DNA of 64,000 nt from Candidatus Solibacter usitatus (GCA_016213245.1 JACRBC010000055.1:1-64000); one strand, 5' to 3'; shown: positions 8,107 to 17,280, numbered from the stretch's first letter. Made by a program: numbers and translations. Notes: generated by a model from the letters alone, not told the origin.

Positions 8107-8337
8107 ATGCAATGCGATATGGCAGGCTGCATGAAGGCGATCCGAATCCGGATGCTGTGCCGAATGAGCCTGTCTCTCAGGAAGTCCCGTGAGGGGCAGG
8201 AACTGGTGGAATACGCCCTGCTCGCCGGGTTCATCGCGGTGACGGTCGCGGCGGTGATTCCTTACCAGGCCACGGGACCGGTGTCCACCATCTTCAGTAA
8301 GGTGGGGAGCTACCTGGTGACGCTGGGCGGCGGATAG
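8107..8337 (+). CDS. Flp/Fap-type (type IVb) pilin
   Basis: A 76-residue protein. The core EGQELVEYALLAGFIAVTVAAV is the Flp signature: a Gly before the cleavage region, Glu-Tyr four to five residues later, and one hydrophobic helix. Flp pilins are processed by TadV-type peptidase and assembled by the Tad machinery for surface adhesion. GGGAGA lies six bases before the ATG at 8107; the inner ATG at 8164 (SLSLRKS) would give a more usual leader length. No tad/cpa gene is nearby, so the assembly system must be encoded elsewhere. Confidence 0.8.
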   Translation: MQCDMAGCMKAIRIRMLCRMSLSLRKSREGQELVEYALLAGFIAVTVAAVIPYQATGPVSTIFSKVGSYLVTLGGG

Positions 8338-8351
8338 CGGGTCCGGCCGGG

Positions 8352-8702
8352 CTACGATTTCAGACGCGCGGCCAGCCCGAGGATCAGGCAGAGCAGATTC
8401 CAGGCGACCAGAAGAGCGAAGAAAGCGTTGGCACGGGAGAGGAGGCGCTCCCGGCCTTTGAACCAGCAGAAGAGGCCGAGAGCGAGGGCGGCGACTTTCA
8501 CCATCACCAGGCCGGCGATGGGTGAGCCGGAGAGGCTGATGGCGGCGCGGACCATCGGATTGCCCTCCTTGACTCCAGCAAGCAGGAACGCCAGGGTGGT
8601 AAGCAGGTCGAGCGCCTGTAGGTAGGCAAATTGCGTCAGGAGACCCAGACGTGCGGTCGGGTAGGGGCGGGTGAGGTGCAGGTGTGGAGCCGAGGTCGCC
8701 AT
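8352..8702 (-). CDS. DUF5658-like small membrane protein
   Basis: A 116-residue integral membrane protein. It contains LQALDLLTTLAFLLAGVKEGNP, the DxxTTxxFL...EGNP pattern of DUF5658 proteins, followed by two more hydrophobic helices (IAGLVMVKVAALALGLFCWF and ANAFFALLVAWNLLCLILGL). The frame is open back to 8882 but would overlap the ADOP gene, so I use ATG 8702. Function is unknown. It is probably at the end of the leftward ADOP/aminotransferase unit, 98 bases downstream, and converges on the flp gene. Confidence 0.7.
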   Translation of the reverse strand: MATSAPHLHLTRPYPTARLGLLTQFAYLQALDLLTTLAFLLAGVKEGNPMVRAAISLSGSPIAGLVMVKVAALALGLFCWFKGRERLLSRANAFFALLVAWNLLCLILGLAARLKS

Positions 8703-8800
8703 CGTGCTTCCATTAAAGCCGGAAGCGGGTCCGGTGAGAAGACCTAACAGTCCTATTTTGAGGTGATTGTGAGTCCTGGTACTGCTATTCCAGGGGGGTG

Positions 8801-11185
8801 TCACTCGCGGCGTAGGGTGGAGGCCGGATCGAGCCGCGCGGCGCGGAAGGCGGGCAGCAGGGCGGCAAGAAAGGCGCAACACAACAGGACCGCCGCCGCG
8901 GCGGCCAGCGGAGCGGGGTCGTGCGGGGAGACGTGGAAGAGCAGGCCGCGCAGGGCGCGGGCGGCCAGCAGAGCGCCAATGACACCGGCGAGGAGCCCGG
9001 CGGAGGTCCAGCGCAGGGCCTGGGCGAGGACGGAGCGCAGGACCTGGGCGGGAGAGGCCCCGAGGGCGAGGCGGACGCCGATCTCCGAGGAGCGCTGGAC
9101 AACCATGTACGAGATGAGTCCGTAGAGGCCGGTAGCGGCGAGGGCGAGTCCAAGGGCGGCGAAGAGCGAGAGCAGGAGGGCGTTGAAGCGCGGGCGGGCG
9201 GCGAGTTCGCCGATGGAGTCGTCCAGCGTGCGGGGGGAGACGGGGATGGTGGGGTCGAGCGCGGCGAGCTCGGAGCGGATCCAGGATTGGATGACCGGGG
9301 CGGGGGCGTCGCCGCGCAGGACAAAGCAGGCGGTGCGGGCGAAGTTCTCGCTGGAGGCGGCGCGGGAGACGTAGTATTCGGGGTTATTGGCGTCGCCGAG
9401 GCCGGAGTTGCGGGCGTCGCGGGCAATGCCGATGACGGTGTGCCAGGGGGCATTGGGAAAGCGGCGGATGCGGCGGCCGAGGGCCTCTTCGACGGGAAGG
9501 AGCTTCCGGGCGAGGGAGTGGCTGAGGATGATGGAGTCCACGTTGGGCCGGTTGTCTTCTTCGGTGAAAGCGCGGCCCTTCAGAATGGGGATCCCCAGGG
9601 TCTGAAAGTAGGACGGGGAGACGGAGCGCCAGGTGACGACTCCGGCGGCTGTACGCGGCATGGGGGGCAGCCCTTCGACATTGAGGATGAAGAGGGGCTG
9701 GTTGCGTGCGACGCCGCCGGGGGGCAGGGAATCGCTGTGGGCGACGGCGCGGACACCGGGCAGGCGCTCGAAGCGTTCATGCAGCGAATCGAAGAAGCGC
9801 TGGCGATCGGCGGGGGTGCGGTAGGAGGCGCCGGGGGTGATTTCGGCGGTGACGGCGCCGCCGGTGGCAAGGCCCAGGTCGAGGGTGCGCCGCTTCCAGA
9901 GGCTTTCAAGCAACAGCCCGGCTGAGGTGAGCAGGACCAGGGATATGGCGATTTGCGCGCCGACCAGGGCGCGGCGCAGACGGAGTCCGGAGCCGCCCAG
10001 GACGCGCTGGCCGGTGAGAAGTTCGGGCCGGGGGGTGGCGAGCGAGGGCGCCAGGCCGCAGAGCAGGCCGCAGAGCAGGGCGCCGGCGAGAGCAAAGAGC
10101 AGCACGCGGGCGTCGATGGCGGCCGCGGCCAGATGCGGGATGCCGGCCGGGGCGATGTGGACGAACCAGCGCAGCAGCGCCTGGGCGAGAAGGCAGCCGG
10201 CCGCGGCGCCGGCGAGCGAGAGCAGCATGGACTCGGCGAGCGCCTCGCGGATCAGCCGCCGGCGCGAGGCCCCGAGGGCGGCGCGGACGGCCAGATCGCG
10301 GCGGCGGGCGGCGGCGCGTGCCAGCAGCAGGTTGGCGGCGCTGGCGCAGGCGATGAGCAGCATGGCGCAGACGGCGGCCAGCAGCGTCCAGGAGGCGGCA
10401 TGGACTTCGCCGCTCTGGAATTCGCGCAGAAGCCGGACACGGAGCTTGGCCACGTTGCGGAACTGGGGCGGCGCCTCGGTGCGGAAGATGAAGTCGTAAA
10501 ACGACGCCAGCATGGGCACGGCCTGGGCGGCGGTGATGCCGGGCTTGAGGCGGCCGAAGACGCGCACGGCGCGCGTGGTGGTGGTGACGGGCAGGGCCAG
10601 TGGCAGGACGACATCGGCGCGGTCGAGGTTGGGCAGCTCGAAGGACTCGGGCAGGACGCCGAGGATGGTGACGGGTTGGCCGTCGAGAAAGAGCGTGCGG
10701 CCGATGGCGGCGGGCTGGGCGGAGAAGCGCGACTTCCAGAACGTATGGGTGATGAGGGCGACGCGGGGCACGCCGGGCAGATCTTCCTCCGCGGTGAAGT
10801 TGCGGCCCAGCGCGGGCTGGATGCCGAAGAAGGGCAGGAACGTGGATTCCACGCGGGCGCAGGCCAGCCGCGCGGGGTTGTGCTCGGTGAGGTCGCAATC
10901 GGTGACGCCGCTCCAACTGGTCACCGACTGGAAGGGCGGCATGTTGCGCTTCAGCTCGCGGTAGGTGCTGGCGGTGAGGAAGTCGTACTCCATGATGGGG
11001 AAGGCGATGCCGACGCTGGCAATGTTCCGCGGCGCGGTGTAAGGCGGGGGGCGGAACAGGACGCGGTCGACGACGCTGAAGACGGCGGTGGCGGCGCCGA
11101 TGCCCAGGGCCATGACGGCGACCACGGTGAGGACGAAGGCGGGGACGCGGCGGAGGTTGTGGAAGATGCTCATGGCGGCGTTCAT
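8801..11185 (-). CDS. ADOP-family duplicated ABC transporter permease (MacB/FtsX type)
   Basis: A 794-residue inner-membrane protein made of two MacB-like halves. An N-terminal helix (FVLTVVAVMALGIGAATAVF) precedes a periplasmic MacB_PCD domain. Three FtsX helices follow (from about residue 260, WTLLAAVCAMLLIACASAANLLLAR). A fourth segment starts the second periplasmic domain, and three final FtsX helices come from about 670. This duplicated layout is characteristic of the ADOP permeases expanded in Acidobacteria. The helical N-terminal extension of some ADOPs is missing, and no ATPase subunit is nearby. It overlaps the upstream aminotransferase by ATGA. Substrate is unknown. Confidence 0.88.
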   Translation of the reverse strand: MNAAMSIFHNLRRVPAFVLTVVAVMALGIGAATAVFSVVDRVLFRPPPYTAPRNIASVGIAFPIMEYDFLTASTYRELKRNMPPFQSVTSWSGVTDCDLTEHNPARLACARVESTFLPFFGIQPALGRNFTAEEDLPGVPRVALITHTFWKSRFSAQPAAIGRTLFLDGQPVTILGVLPESFELPNLDRADVVLPLALPVTTTTRAVRVFGRLKPGITAAQAVPMLASFYDFIFRTEAPPQFRNVAKLRVRLLREFQSGEVHAASWTLLAAVCAMLLIACASAANLLLARAAARRRDLAVRAALGASRRRLIREALAESMLLSLAGAAAGCLLAQALLRWFVHIAPAGIPHLAAAAIDARVLLFALAGALLCGLLCGLAPSLATPRPELLTGQRVLGGSGLRLRRALVGAQIAISLVLLTSAGLLLESLWKRRTLDLGLATGGAVTAEITPGASYRTPADRQRFFDSLHERFERLPGVRAVAHSDSLPPGGVARNQPLFILNVEGLPPMPRTAAGVVTWRSVSPSYFQTLGIPILKGRAFTEEDNRPNVDSIILSHSLARKLLPVEEALGRRIRRFPNAPWHTVIGIARDARNSGLGDANNPEYYVSRAASSENFARTACFVLRGDAPAPVIQSWIRSELAALDPTIPVSPRTLDDSIGELAARPRFNALLLSLFAALGLALAATGLYGLISYMVVQRSSEIGVRLALGASPAQVLRSVLAQALRWTSAGLLAGVIGALLAARALRGLLFHVSPHDPAPLAAAAAVLLCCAFLAALLPAFRAARLDPASTLRRE

Positions 11186-12468
11186 TCAGCGATGGCGCCG
11201 CGCATCAGCGACAGGGCGTGGAGGATGCGGGGCGTGTCCTCAAAGCCGTAAGAGAGGCGGAGCTGGCGGAGGCCGAGTTCGGCGAGGTCGCCGCGGGGGT
11301 GGACGCAGTACTGGCCGGGGACGTAAATGACTTTGGGCAGGGTGGAGTTGGCGGGGTGGGCCAATCGGTTGAAGAAGGGCGAGCCCGGCTCGGTGCGAGT
11401 CTCCTTGAAGGTTAGGTAGAAGTAGAAGCCGGCAGAGCCGCCGATGCAGGCATCGAGGTGCGGGCCGAGATGCTGCTCGATGCCCGCGCGGACGGCGAGA
11501 GCCTTTTCCCGGTAGCCGGCGTTGACGGCGCGGAGTTGATCGGCGATGTGGTGGTCGAGCAGGTAGGAGGCCATCTCCTGCACGAAGAGCGGCGCGCTGA
11601 AGCCGGTGTCGCTGGTTTTCTGGACCATGGCGTTCATGAAGGGCCCGCCGGGGCCGAGCAGGTAGCCGATGCGGAGTCCGGGGGCAAGGACCTTGGACAG
11701 GGTGCCGATTTCGTAGGCGATGCCGAGGCCGTCATCGGGCAGGACGGAGCGGAAGGGCGGTGCGGCGGGGTCGTGGAGAAGGAGCTCGTAGGCGAGGTCG
11801 TAGAAGATGGGGATACGGCGGTTCTGGCGGCGGGAGAGGCGGGAGGCGACGTCGAGCAGGGCGCGGCGGCGCGGGTTGGACAGGATGGTGCAGGAGGGGT
11901 TGTTGACGGTGACGGCGTAGAAGAACGAGATGTCGTTGACGCCGCCGCCGAGGGCGTCGAGTTTCTGCTCCAGAGTATCCAGACGGGGGCCTTCGGAGTC
12001 CTCGGGGACGGCGAGGATGCGGAAGCCCTTGCGTTCGAGGGTGTCGGAGTAGATGTAGTAGTTCGGGTCGGAGGTGACGACGATGCCGGGGGCGAGGACT
12101 TCGGCCAGCGCGTCGAGGATGCTGGTGGCGCCGCAGGGGCCGATGATGAGTTGCAGGCGGTCCAGCGTGGCGGCGTCGAGGCCGCCGATGTGATGGCCCA
12201 AGAGAAAGTCGCGGATGGAGCAGATGAGGTTGGGCGAGCCGGCGGGGCCGCCGTAGTTGAAGGCCTGCCGGTAGGTGGCAGGGTCGCTGGCGACGGCGCG
12301 CATGGCCTGGGTGAGGAGATCGGCGGGGATGGTCTTCTCGTTGACGTAGCCGATGCCGAGGTTGATGTCGAAGCCGTCGCGGTAATCGCCGGCGAAGGCG
12401 GTCATCATGCGGTTGACGGGCGAGGGTTCGGTGGAGGAGAAGCCGTAGGGAGAGAGGCTGACGTTCAT
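11182..12468 (-). CDS. PLP-dependent aminotransferase, class I/II (MocR/LysN-like)
   Basis: A 428-residue fold-type I aminotransferase. Visible are the phosphate-cup region GPCGATSILDALAEVLAPG, Tyr in DPNYYIYSD, Asn in TVNNPS, Asp-Tyr-like IFYDLAYELL, and the Schiff-base lysine in GTLSKVLAPGLRIGYLLG. This matches the aminotransferase domain of MocR, LysN and 2-aminoadipate aminotransferases, but there is no GntR DNA-binding domain. The amino donor and acceptor are unknown. Its stop overlaps the ATG of the ADOP permease, an unusual coupling that hints that the permease may export a product or peptide linked to this enzyme. Confidence 0.85.
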   Translation of the reverse strand: MNVSLSPYGFSSTEPSPVNRMMTAFAGDYRDGFDINLGIGYVNEKTIPADLLTQAMRAVASDPATYRQAFNYGGPAGSPNLICSIRDFLLGHHIGGLDAATLDRLQLIIGPCGATSILDALAEVLAPGIVVTSDPNYYIYSDTLERKGFRILAVPEDSEGPRLDTLEQKLDALGGGVNDISFFYAVTVNNPSCTILSNPRRRALLDVASRLSRRQNRRIPIFYDLAYELLLHDPAAPPFRSVLPDDGLGIAYEIGTLSKVLAPGLRIGYLLGPGGPFMNAMVQKTSDTGFSAPLFVQEMASYLLDHHIADQLRAVNAGYREKALAVRAGIEQHLGPHLDACIGGSAGFYFYLTFKETRTEPGSPFFNRLAHPANSTLPKVIYVPGQYCVHPRGDLAELGLRQLRLSYGFEDTPRILHALSLMRGAIAE

Positions 12469-12501
12469 CGGTGGGGTGACAGGGGAATGCTATCAGGTCG
12501 G

Positions 12502-12972
12502 TCAAGGCGGCGGGGCGAGCCGGCAGATCCAGAGCAGGAAGCCGGCCGCAATGGCGGGCATGCGGCTGAGGTCGCGGAGCAATGAGTTGCCATCGCCGCC
12601 GGTGAGCATGGCGCCCTGGCGCATGGCGTACCAACTGAAAGCTTCGGCGACGACCGACATGGCGATGGAGAGGAAGACGCCGGAGCAGCGGGCCGGGGTA
12701 TCGAGGAGGGAGTGCCAGGCGAACTCAGAGAGGTGCATGGCGGCGGGAAGGATGCCGAGAATGACCAGTCTGGCAAGCCAGGCGGGGCGGAGATGGCGGA
12801 AGCGTTGGATGGCGGCGCCAGTGGAGCCGGAGACGGCGGCGAAGAGGACGAACTCGGTCAGGCCGGAACGAGCGGCAACGTGCCAGCCGGCGCGGAGGGA
12901 GACGGCGGCAAAGGCCGGAGCGCGGAAGAGGCCGCTACAGAGGGCGGTTTTCCAGTTCCAGATAGGCGTCAT
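12502..12972 (-). CDS. Small uncharacterised integral membrane protein
   Basis: A 156-residue hydrophobic protein with about four membrane segments: FAAVSLRAG...EFVLFAAVSG, ARLVILGILPAAMHLSEFAW, CSGVFLSIAMSVVAEAFSWY and IAAGFLLWICRL. The start is ATG 12972, inside the end of the upstream GT4 gene (38-base overlap); upstream of it the same frame is antisense-like and not coding. I recognise no family. Position suggests a role with the GT4/PHP pair, perhaps an envelope glycolipid function, but this is guesswork. Confidence 0.6.
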   Translation of the reverse strand: MTPIWNWKTALCSGLFRAPAFAAVSLRAGWHVAARSGLTEFVLFAAVSGSTGAAIQRFRHLRPAWLARLVILGILPAAMHLSEFAWHSLLDTPARCSGVFLSIAMSVVAEAFSWYAMRQGAMLTGGDGNSLLRDLSRMPAIAAGFLLWICRLAPPP

Positions 12973-14125
12973 AGGAGACGGGCTGGCAGGGCCGTATGCC
13001 GGCGTAAGCCTGATAGACGGATTCAAAGACGGCGTCCCAGGAGGCGGCAAGCGCGGAGCGGCGGGCGGCGACGGCGAGCCGGGAACGGAGAGCGGCGTCC
13101 AAGGCGAGGTCGACGACGGCGCGGCAGAAATCAGCCGGACCGGTGGTGATGATGCCGTCGTGGCCGTGGGAGACGATGTGGGCAGGGCCGCCGGCGGAGG
13201 TGACCACGCAGGGAACGGCTGAGGCCATGGCCTCCTGGACCACGTTGCCGTAGGTGTCGGTTTCGCTGGGAAAGGCAAAGATGTCGAAGCCGGCGTAGGC
13301 GCGGGCGAGATCCTTTCCGTGGAGGATGCCGTGGTCGCGCAGTCGGGAGACGTTGGCGTGGAGCCATTCGCGCTCCGAGCCGTTACCGGCGATCTCGATG
13401 CGGAAGTCCGTGAACCCGGCCTGGAGAATTGCGCGCTCGACCTCGGCGAGACGGCGGACGCTCTTTTCAGGAGAAAGGCGGCCGACATAACCGATGACGA
13501 GGGTTTCGTCGGTCCGGGAACGGCGGGAGGGGGCGTACTGGAGGCAATCGACGCCGCGGCGCATGAGGTGGCAAGGGCGGGACGTTCGGGAGGAGAGGAG
13601 GTGGGCGAGTTCCGGGTTGGGGGCAAACAACAGGCGGGCGAGGGAGTAGAAGCGCAGAGTGAGGGCAAGGGCTGCGGATTCGGCCCATGCGGCGAGGCGC
13701 GCCGGAGCGGAGCGCGCCAGGCGGCGGCCGGCGTACTGATGGACGTTGGTGTGCCAGGAGGCGGCGAGAGGAAGGCGGAGTTGATGGGCGAGAAGGGCGC
13801 CGAGAAGTCCGGGATGGTTGGGGCCAGTGATATGGACCAGATCGGGGGCGAACCCGCGGAGGAGAGACAGGAGGGCGCGGCGGTGGCGAAGCCAGAGGAG
13901 GTCGAAGCGGAGATCCTGCTCAAGCTTGAAGCCCACGGGACTGGAGGGGATCTCACAGCGCAGGACCGAGCCGCTCAGCTCGACGGAGAAGCGCGGCCCG
14001 GCGTGGACGCTGAGCAGGGGGAGCCCGCGGCGGAGCGCGAACTCCTCGAACCTGCGGCAGGTGAGGGCGACGCCGTTTACCTCGTGGAAGCTGTCGGAGA
14101 AGAGGGCGACACGGGGGGTGAGCAT
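12935..14125 (-). CDS. GT4-family glycosyltransferase (MgtA/PimB-like)
   Basis: A 396-residue GT-B enzyme. The N-terminal half starts with FSDSFHEVNGVALTCRRFEE and has the acceptor-side DLVHITGPNHPG and SWHTNVHQY. The C-terminal nucleotide-sugar half has YVGRLSPEKSV, IAGNGSE, and the terminal SETDTYGNVVQEAMASAVP block, where an acidic-x7-Glu motif binds the donor. The pattern is like alpha-mannosyl or glucosyl transferases that act on lipids such as diacylglycerol or phosphatidylinositol. Its start directly abuts the stop of the PHP gene, and the small membrane protein overlaps its end. The divergent gene is an acyltransferase that makes membrane lipid, consistent with glycolipid synthesis. 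Confidence 0.85.
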   Translation of the reverse strand: MLTPRVALFSDSFHEVNGVALTCRRFEEFALRRGLPLLSVHAGPRFSVELSGSVLRCEIPSSPVGFKLEQDLRFDLLWLRHRRALLSLLRGFAPDLVHITGPNHPGLLGALLAHQLRLPLAASWHTNVHQYAGRRLARSAPARLAAWAESAALALTLRFYSLARLLFAPNPELAHLLSSRTSRPCHLMRRGVDCLQYAPSRRSRTDETLVIGYVGRLSPEKSVRRLAEVERAILQAGFTDFRIEIAGNGSEREWLHANVSRLRDHGILHGKDLARAYAGFDIFAFPSETDTYGNVVQEAMASAVPCVVTSAGGPAHIVSHGHDGIITTGPADFCRAVVDLALDAALRSRLAVAARRSALAASWDAVFESVYQAYAGIRPCQPVSYDAYLELENRPL

Positions 14126-15262
14126 TCAAAGCTCAAACTCCGGGGCGGACCGCTGGAGGCCACGCATGACGGCGTGGAGGCGGTGGTTGTCGAGGAGGCG
14201 GGCGCAGGCGGCAAAGAGACGGATCAGTGATGGCTCGCGCCCGCCGGCAAAGGCGGCGGAGAGGGGTTCGACCTGGCCGGAGTGGCGCCGGAAGAAGACG
14301 CGGTCGTTCCAGCGGGCCCAGCCGTACGTGTGCGCTTCGTTGTCGCGCATGACGTCGGCAAAAGCGGAGAGCAGGCGGAGGAGCAAGGGCTCGCGGAACT
14401 GGGGCATGAGGGCGATGCAACTGAAACCGTCTTCTCGAACCTCGGCGACAAACTCGGAGAAGGTGGGCGCGGAGGTGAGATTGAGCAGGGCGTTGGGCTC
14501 GCAGCCGTGGCGGTCGCCGCCGGAGATGAGGGGCATGCCGGCGGAGGCGGCGAGGGCGACGGCGCGGCGGTTTTCGCTCCAGGGACGGAGGCCGTTGATT
14601 TCGAGGGCGTGAATCCACGGGCGGTGGACGTGGAGGAAGTCCTCGGCCAGTCGCGCGTGAAAGGCGCAGCCACGGTCCTTTTCGTCCCAATAGGGATGGT
14701 TGAAGACGATGAGCGCGTCGGGGGATTCGGCGATCCAGTCGAACAGACCGGGGAGGAGGGACTCATCCGGGTTGGCGGTGAATCGGTTGAGTTCGGCGAT
14801 GCGTTCCGCGGCGCGGCGGGGAGGGATGTTGTGAAGGCCGAGGTGGAAGAAGGTACCGCGCCAGGGGACCGTCCACTCGACGCCCACGGGGGTATCGCGG
14901 CTGTCGCCGAGGACCCGCAGGAGCAGGGGCGCTTCGACATTGTCGTGATCGGTGATGGAGACGAAAGGTGCGAGGCCGCGCTGTTCGATCTGATTGCGTT
15001 CGAGGATGAGGGCTTCGCGGGGACCGAGGGGAGGGGTCCACCAGGCGGCTGCGTAGTCAAGTTCGCGTTCGTGGAGACGCCGGTAGCGGGCCTCGTAGCG
15101 GCGGAGCAAAGCGGCGACAGGCGGGCAGGCCGCGGCGAAACGAGGGATGAAGTCGAGCGATTCGCGGGAGTGGGAGGTGTGGCTGTGGAGGGATACACCG
15201 GTCCGGAAACCGCGGAAGGCGCCTGGCCGCCAAGCGGCGCGAAGGAATGGGATTGTCGGCAT
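14126..15262 (-). CDS. PHP-domain metal-dependent hydrolase
   Basis: A 378-residue protein with PHP signature blocks: SLHSHTSHSRESLDF near residue 23 (His-x-His), SITDHDNVEAP near 110, FNHPYW, and SGGDRHG further on. These supply His/Asp ligands for a trinuclear metal site in phosphoesterases. The longer open frame (to 16084) is antisense to the divergent acyltransferase, so I chose ATG 15262, just before the PHP blocks. It is the first gene of a three-gene unit with GT4 and a membrane protein. A phosphatase acting on a sugar or lipid phosphate in that pathway is a reasonable inference; the substrate is unknown. Confidence 0.8.
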   Translation of the reverse strand: MPTIPFLRAAWRPGAFRGFRTGVSLHSHTSHSRESLDFIPRFAAACPPVAALLRRYEARYRRLHERELDYAAAWWTPPLGPREALILERNQIEQRGLAPFVSITDHDNVEAPLLLRVLGDSRDTPVGVEWTVPWRGTFFHLGLHNIPPRRAAERIAELNRFTANPDESLLPGLFDWIAESPDALIVFNHPYWDEKDRGCAFHARLAEDFLHVHRPWIHALEINGLRPWSENRRAVALAASAGMPLISGGDRHGCEPNALLNLTSAPTFSEFVAEVREDGFSCIALMPQFREPLLLRLLSAFADVMRDNEAHTYGWARWNDRVFFRRHSGQVEPLSAAFAGGREPSLIRLFAACARLLDNHRLHAVMRGLQRSAPEFEL

Positions 15263-15455
15263 GGGGGCAGTGTGACCGCCGAGGTTTACATGACGATTCA
15301 GGGGGCGTGAATAGTCAAACACAAAGCGCTGGAAATGTTCGAAGCCGCGAAACTCGGCGGGCGCCGGGCGAGGCGATTGAGGCGCGCTCACGGAGTGTTC
15401 GCGCGATTTGCATATCGCGTTCACAAAGCGAGAGCAGAATGGCCGTGAGGAAGCT

Positions 15456-17270
15456 ATGGGAACGCATGTCGAGACACCCGATTCGCAGATAATCTCCAGG
15501 GCCGGCGAACAGTTCCTGCGCCGGCTGGCGCTGCCGGTGCCGGGCGCGTGGCTCGAAAAGCTGCTGATGCTGGAGCGGCTGGAATGCGTGTACTCGGAGG
15601 CGCGGCGCGGCGCGGACGGGGGGCCGATGTTCGGGCCGCTGCTGGCGGCGCTGGGCATTTCCTGCGAGTGCGCGGCGGAAGACCTGGCGCGGATTCCCGC
15701 GCGTGGGCCCGTGGTGGTGGTGGCCAACCATCCTTTCGGGTTGCTGGAGGGGCCGGTTCTGGGCGAATTGCTGCTGCGGGTGCGGCCGGACGTTTGTTTC
15801 CTGGCGAACTCGGTGTTGAGCATGGCGCCGGAGCTGCGGGAGTACGTCATCCCGGTGGATCCATTCGGCGGACGCGCGGCCGTGCGCGAGAACCGGCAAC
15901 CGCTGCGCCGGTGTCTGGCGTGGCTGGAGGCTGGCGGGTTGCTGGTGGTATTCCCCGCGGGCGAGGTGTCGTCGCTGCAACTACGACGGCTCAAGGTGGA
16001 GGACCCGCCGTGGAACGCGACCACGGCGAGGCTCATCAGGCGGACAGGAGCGACGACGGTTCCAGTATTCCTGCATGGCGGCAACGGAGCGGGATTTCAG
16101 ACCGCCGGGTTGCTGCATCCGCGGCTGCGGACGGCGCTGCTGGCGCGCGAATTTCTGAACAAGAGAGGAAAGACGGTGCGCGTTGCGATCGGCTCCCCGG
16201 TGAGCGCCGCGCGAATGGCCGGGCACGCCACGGAACGCGAGGCGATTGAATATCTGCGGCGCCGCGCGCACAGCCTGCGGTGGCAGTGTGCGGGCGGCGC
16301 CGGGCCCGCCCTGGTCCGGGCGCGCCCCGCGGCGCCGGTGGTTGACGCGCAGGATCCGGCGGTGTTGCGGCGCGAGGTGCAGTCGCTGCCGTCATCGCAG
16401 CGGCTGCTGGAAGCAGGCGGTCTGGCGGCGTACCTGGCCGAAGCGCGGCAAATCCCGCAAACGCTGCGGGAAATCGGCAGGCTGCGGGAGATTACGTTCC
16501 GCCTGGCGGGAGAGGGGACGCGGAGGGCATTGGACCTGGACAGGTTTGACTCGCATTATCAGCACCTCTTCGTGTGGAGCGAGGAGCGGTCCGAGGTGGT
16601 GGGCGCCTACCGGCTGGCGCAGACCGATCGAGTCCTGGAGAGCATGGGCACAGCGGGCCTTTACACTGCCAGCCTCTTCCGCCTGCGTCCTGAACTCTTC
16701 CTGGAACTTGGGCCGACGATCGAGCTGGGCCGGTCGTTCGTGCGTCCGGAGTACCAGCGCAGCTACCTGCCCCTCTTGCTGCTCTGGAGGGGCATCGGGC
16801 AGGTTGTCTTGCGGAATCCGGAGTGCCGTCGTCTCTTCGGTCCGGTGAGCATCAGCGGGGTGTACAGCGCGGCGGCCCGGGAGATTATGGTTTCGTTCCT
16901 CAAGGGGAAGTGCCTGGAGCAGCGGATGGGGCGTCATGTGCGGCCACGTCACGGCTTCCGGCCGCGTCCCCTGGTGGCATCAGAGATCCAGGGCCTGACC
17001 GCGCCAATGGACGGCCTGGACGATCTGTGTGACGTGGTGGCCGACATCGAGCCCGGAAGACGGTCGATTCCGGTGCTGCTGCGACAATACCTGAACGTCG
17101 GCGGGCGTTTCCTGGGGTTCAACATGGACAGGGACTTCTCCGGTGTCGTGGATGGCTTGGTGGTGGTGGACCTGCCGCGCACGAACCCCAGGGCACTGCA
17201 ACGCTATCTGGGCAAGGAAGGGGCGGAGCGGTTCCTGGATTACCATGCAACGGCGGTGGGGCGGGGTTGA
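15456..17270 (+). CDS. OlsF-like double acyltransferase (ornithine-lipid synthase type)
   Basis: A 604-residue two-domain protein. Residues ~80-300 are a PlsC/OlsA-like lysophospholipid acyltransferase with VVVANHPFGLLEG (His92) and FPAGEVS (166-172). Residues ~330-600 are an OlsB-like GNAT (hemolysin-like) domain with AYRLAQT, LELGRSFVRPEYQRSYLPLL, LWRGIGQ and GPVSISGVYSA. In known OlsF proteins the C-terminal half N-acylates ornithine and the N-terminal half O-acylates the lyso-lipid, giving phosphate-free ornithine lipid at the inner membrane. ATG 15456 has GAGGAA just upstream. It is divergent from the PHP/GT4 operon. Confidence 0.85.
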   Translation: MGTHVETPDSQIISRAGEQFLRRLALPVPGAWLEKLLMLERLECVYSEARRGADGGPMFGPLLAALGISCECAAEDLARIPARGPVVVVANHPFGLLEGPVLGELLLRVRPDVCFLANSVLSMAPELREYVIPVDPFGGRAAVRENRQPLRRCLAWLEAGGLLVVFPAGEVSSLQLRRLKVEDPPWNATTARLIRRTGATTVPVFLHGGNGAGFQTAGLLHPRLRTALLAREFLNKRGKTVRVAIGSPVSAARMAGHATEREAIEYLRRRAHSLRWQCAGGAGPALVRARPAAPVVDAQDPAVLRREVQSLPSSQRLLEAGGLAAYLAEARQIPQTLREIGRLREITFRLAGEGTRRALDLDRFDSHYQHLFVWSEERSEVVGAYRLAQTDRVLESMGTAGLYTASLFRLRPELFLELGPTIELGRSFVRPEYQRSYLPLLLLWRGIGQVVLRNPECRRLFGPVSISGVYSAAAREIMVSFLKGKCLEQRMGRHVRPRHGFRPRPLVASEIQGLTAPMDGLDDLCDVVADIEPGRRSIPVLLRQYLNVGGRFLGFNMDRDFSGVVDGLVVVDLPRTNPRALQRYLGKEGAERFLDYHATAVGRG

Positions 17271-17280
17271 CGTCGAGGCT

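Noticed and set aside
14126..16084. Longer PHP protein of 652 residues
   Set aside because: The first 274 residues are antisense to the OlsF-like gene and Ser/Arg/Pro-rich. The PHP fold starts after ATG 15262.
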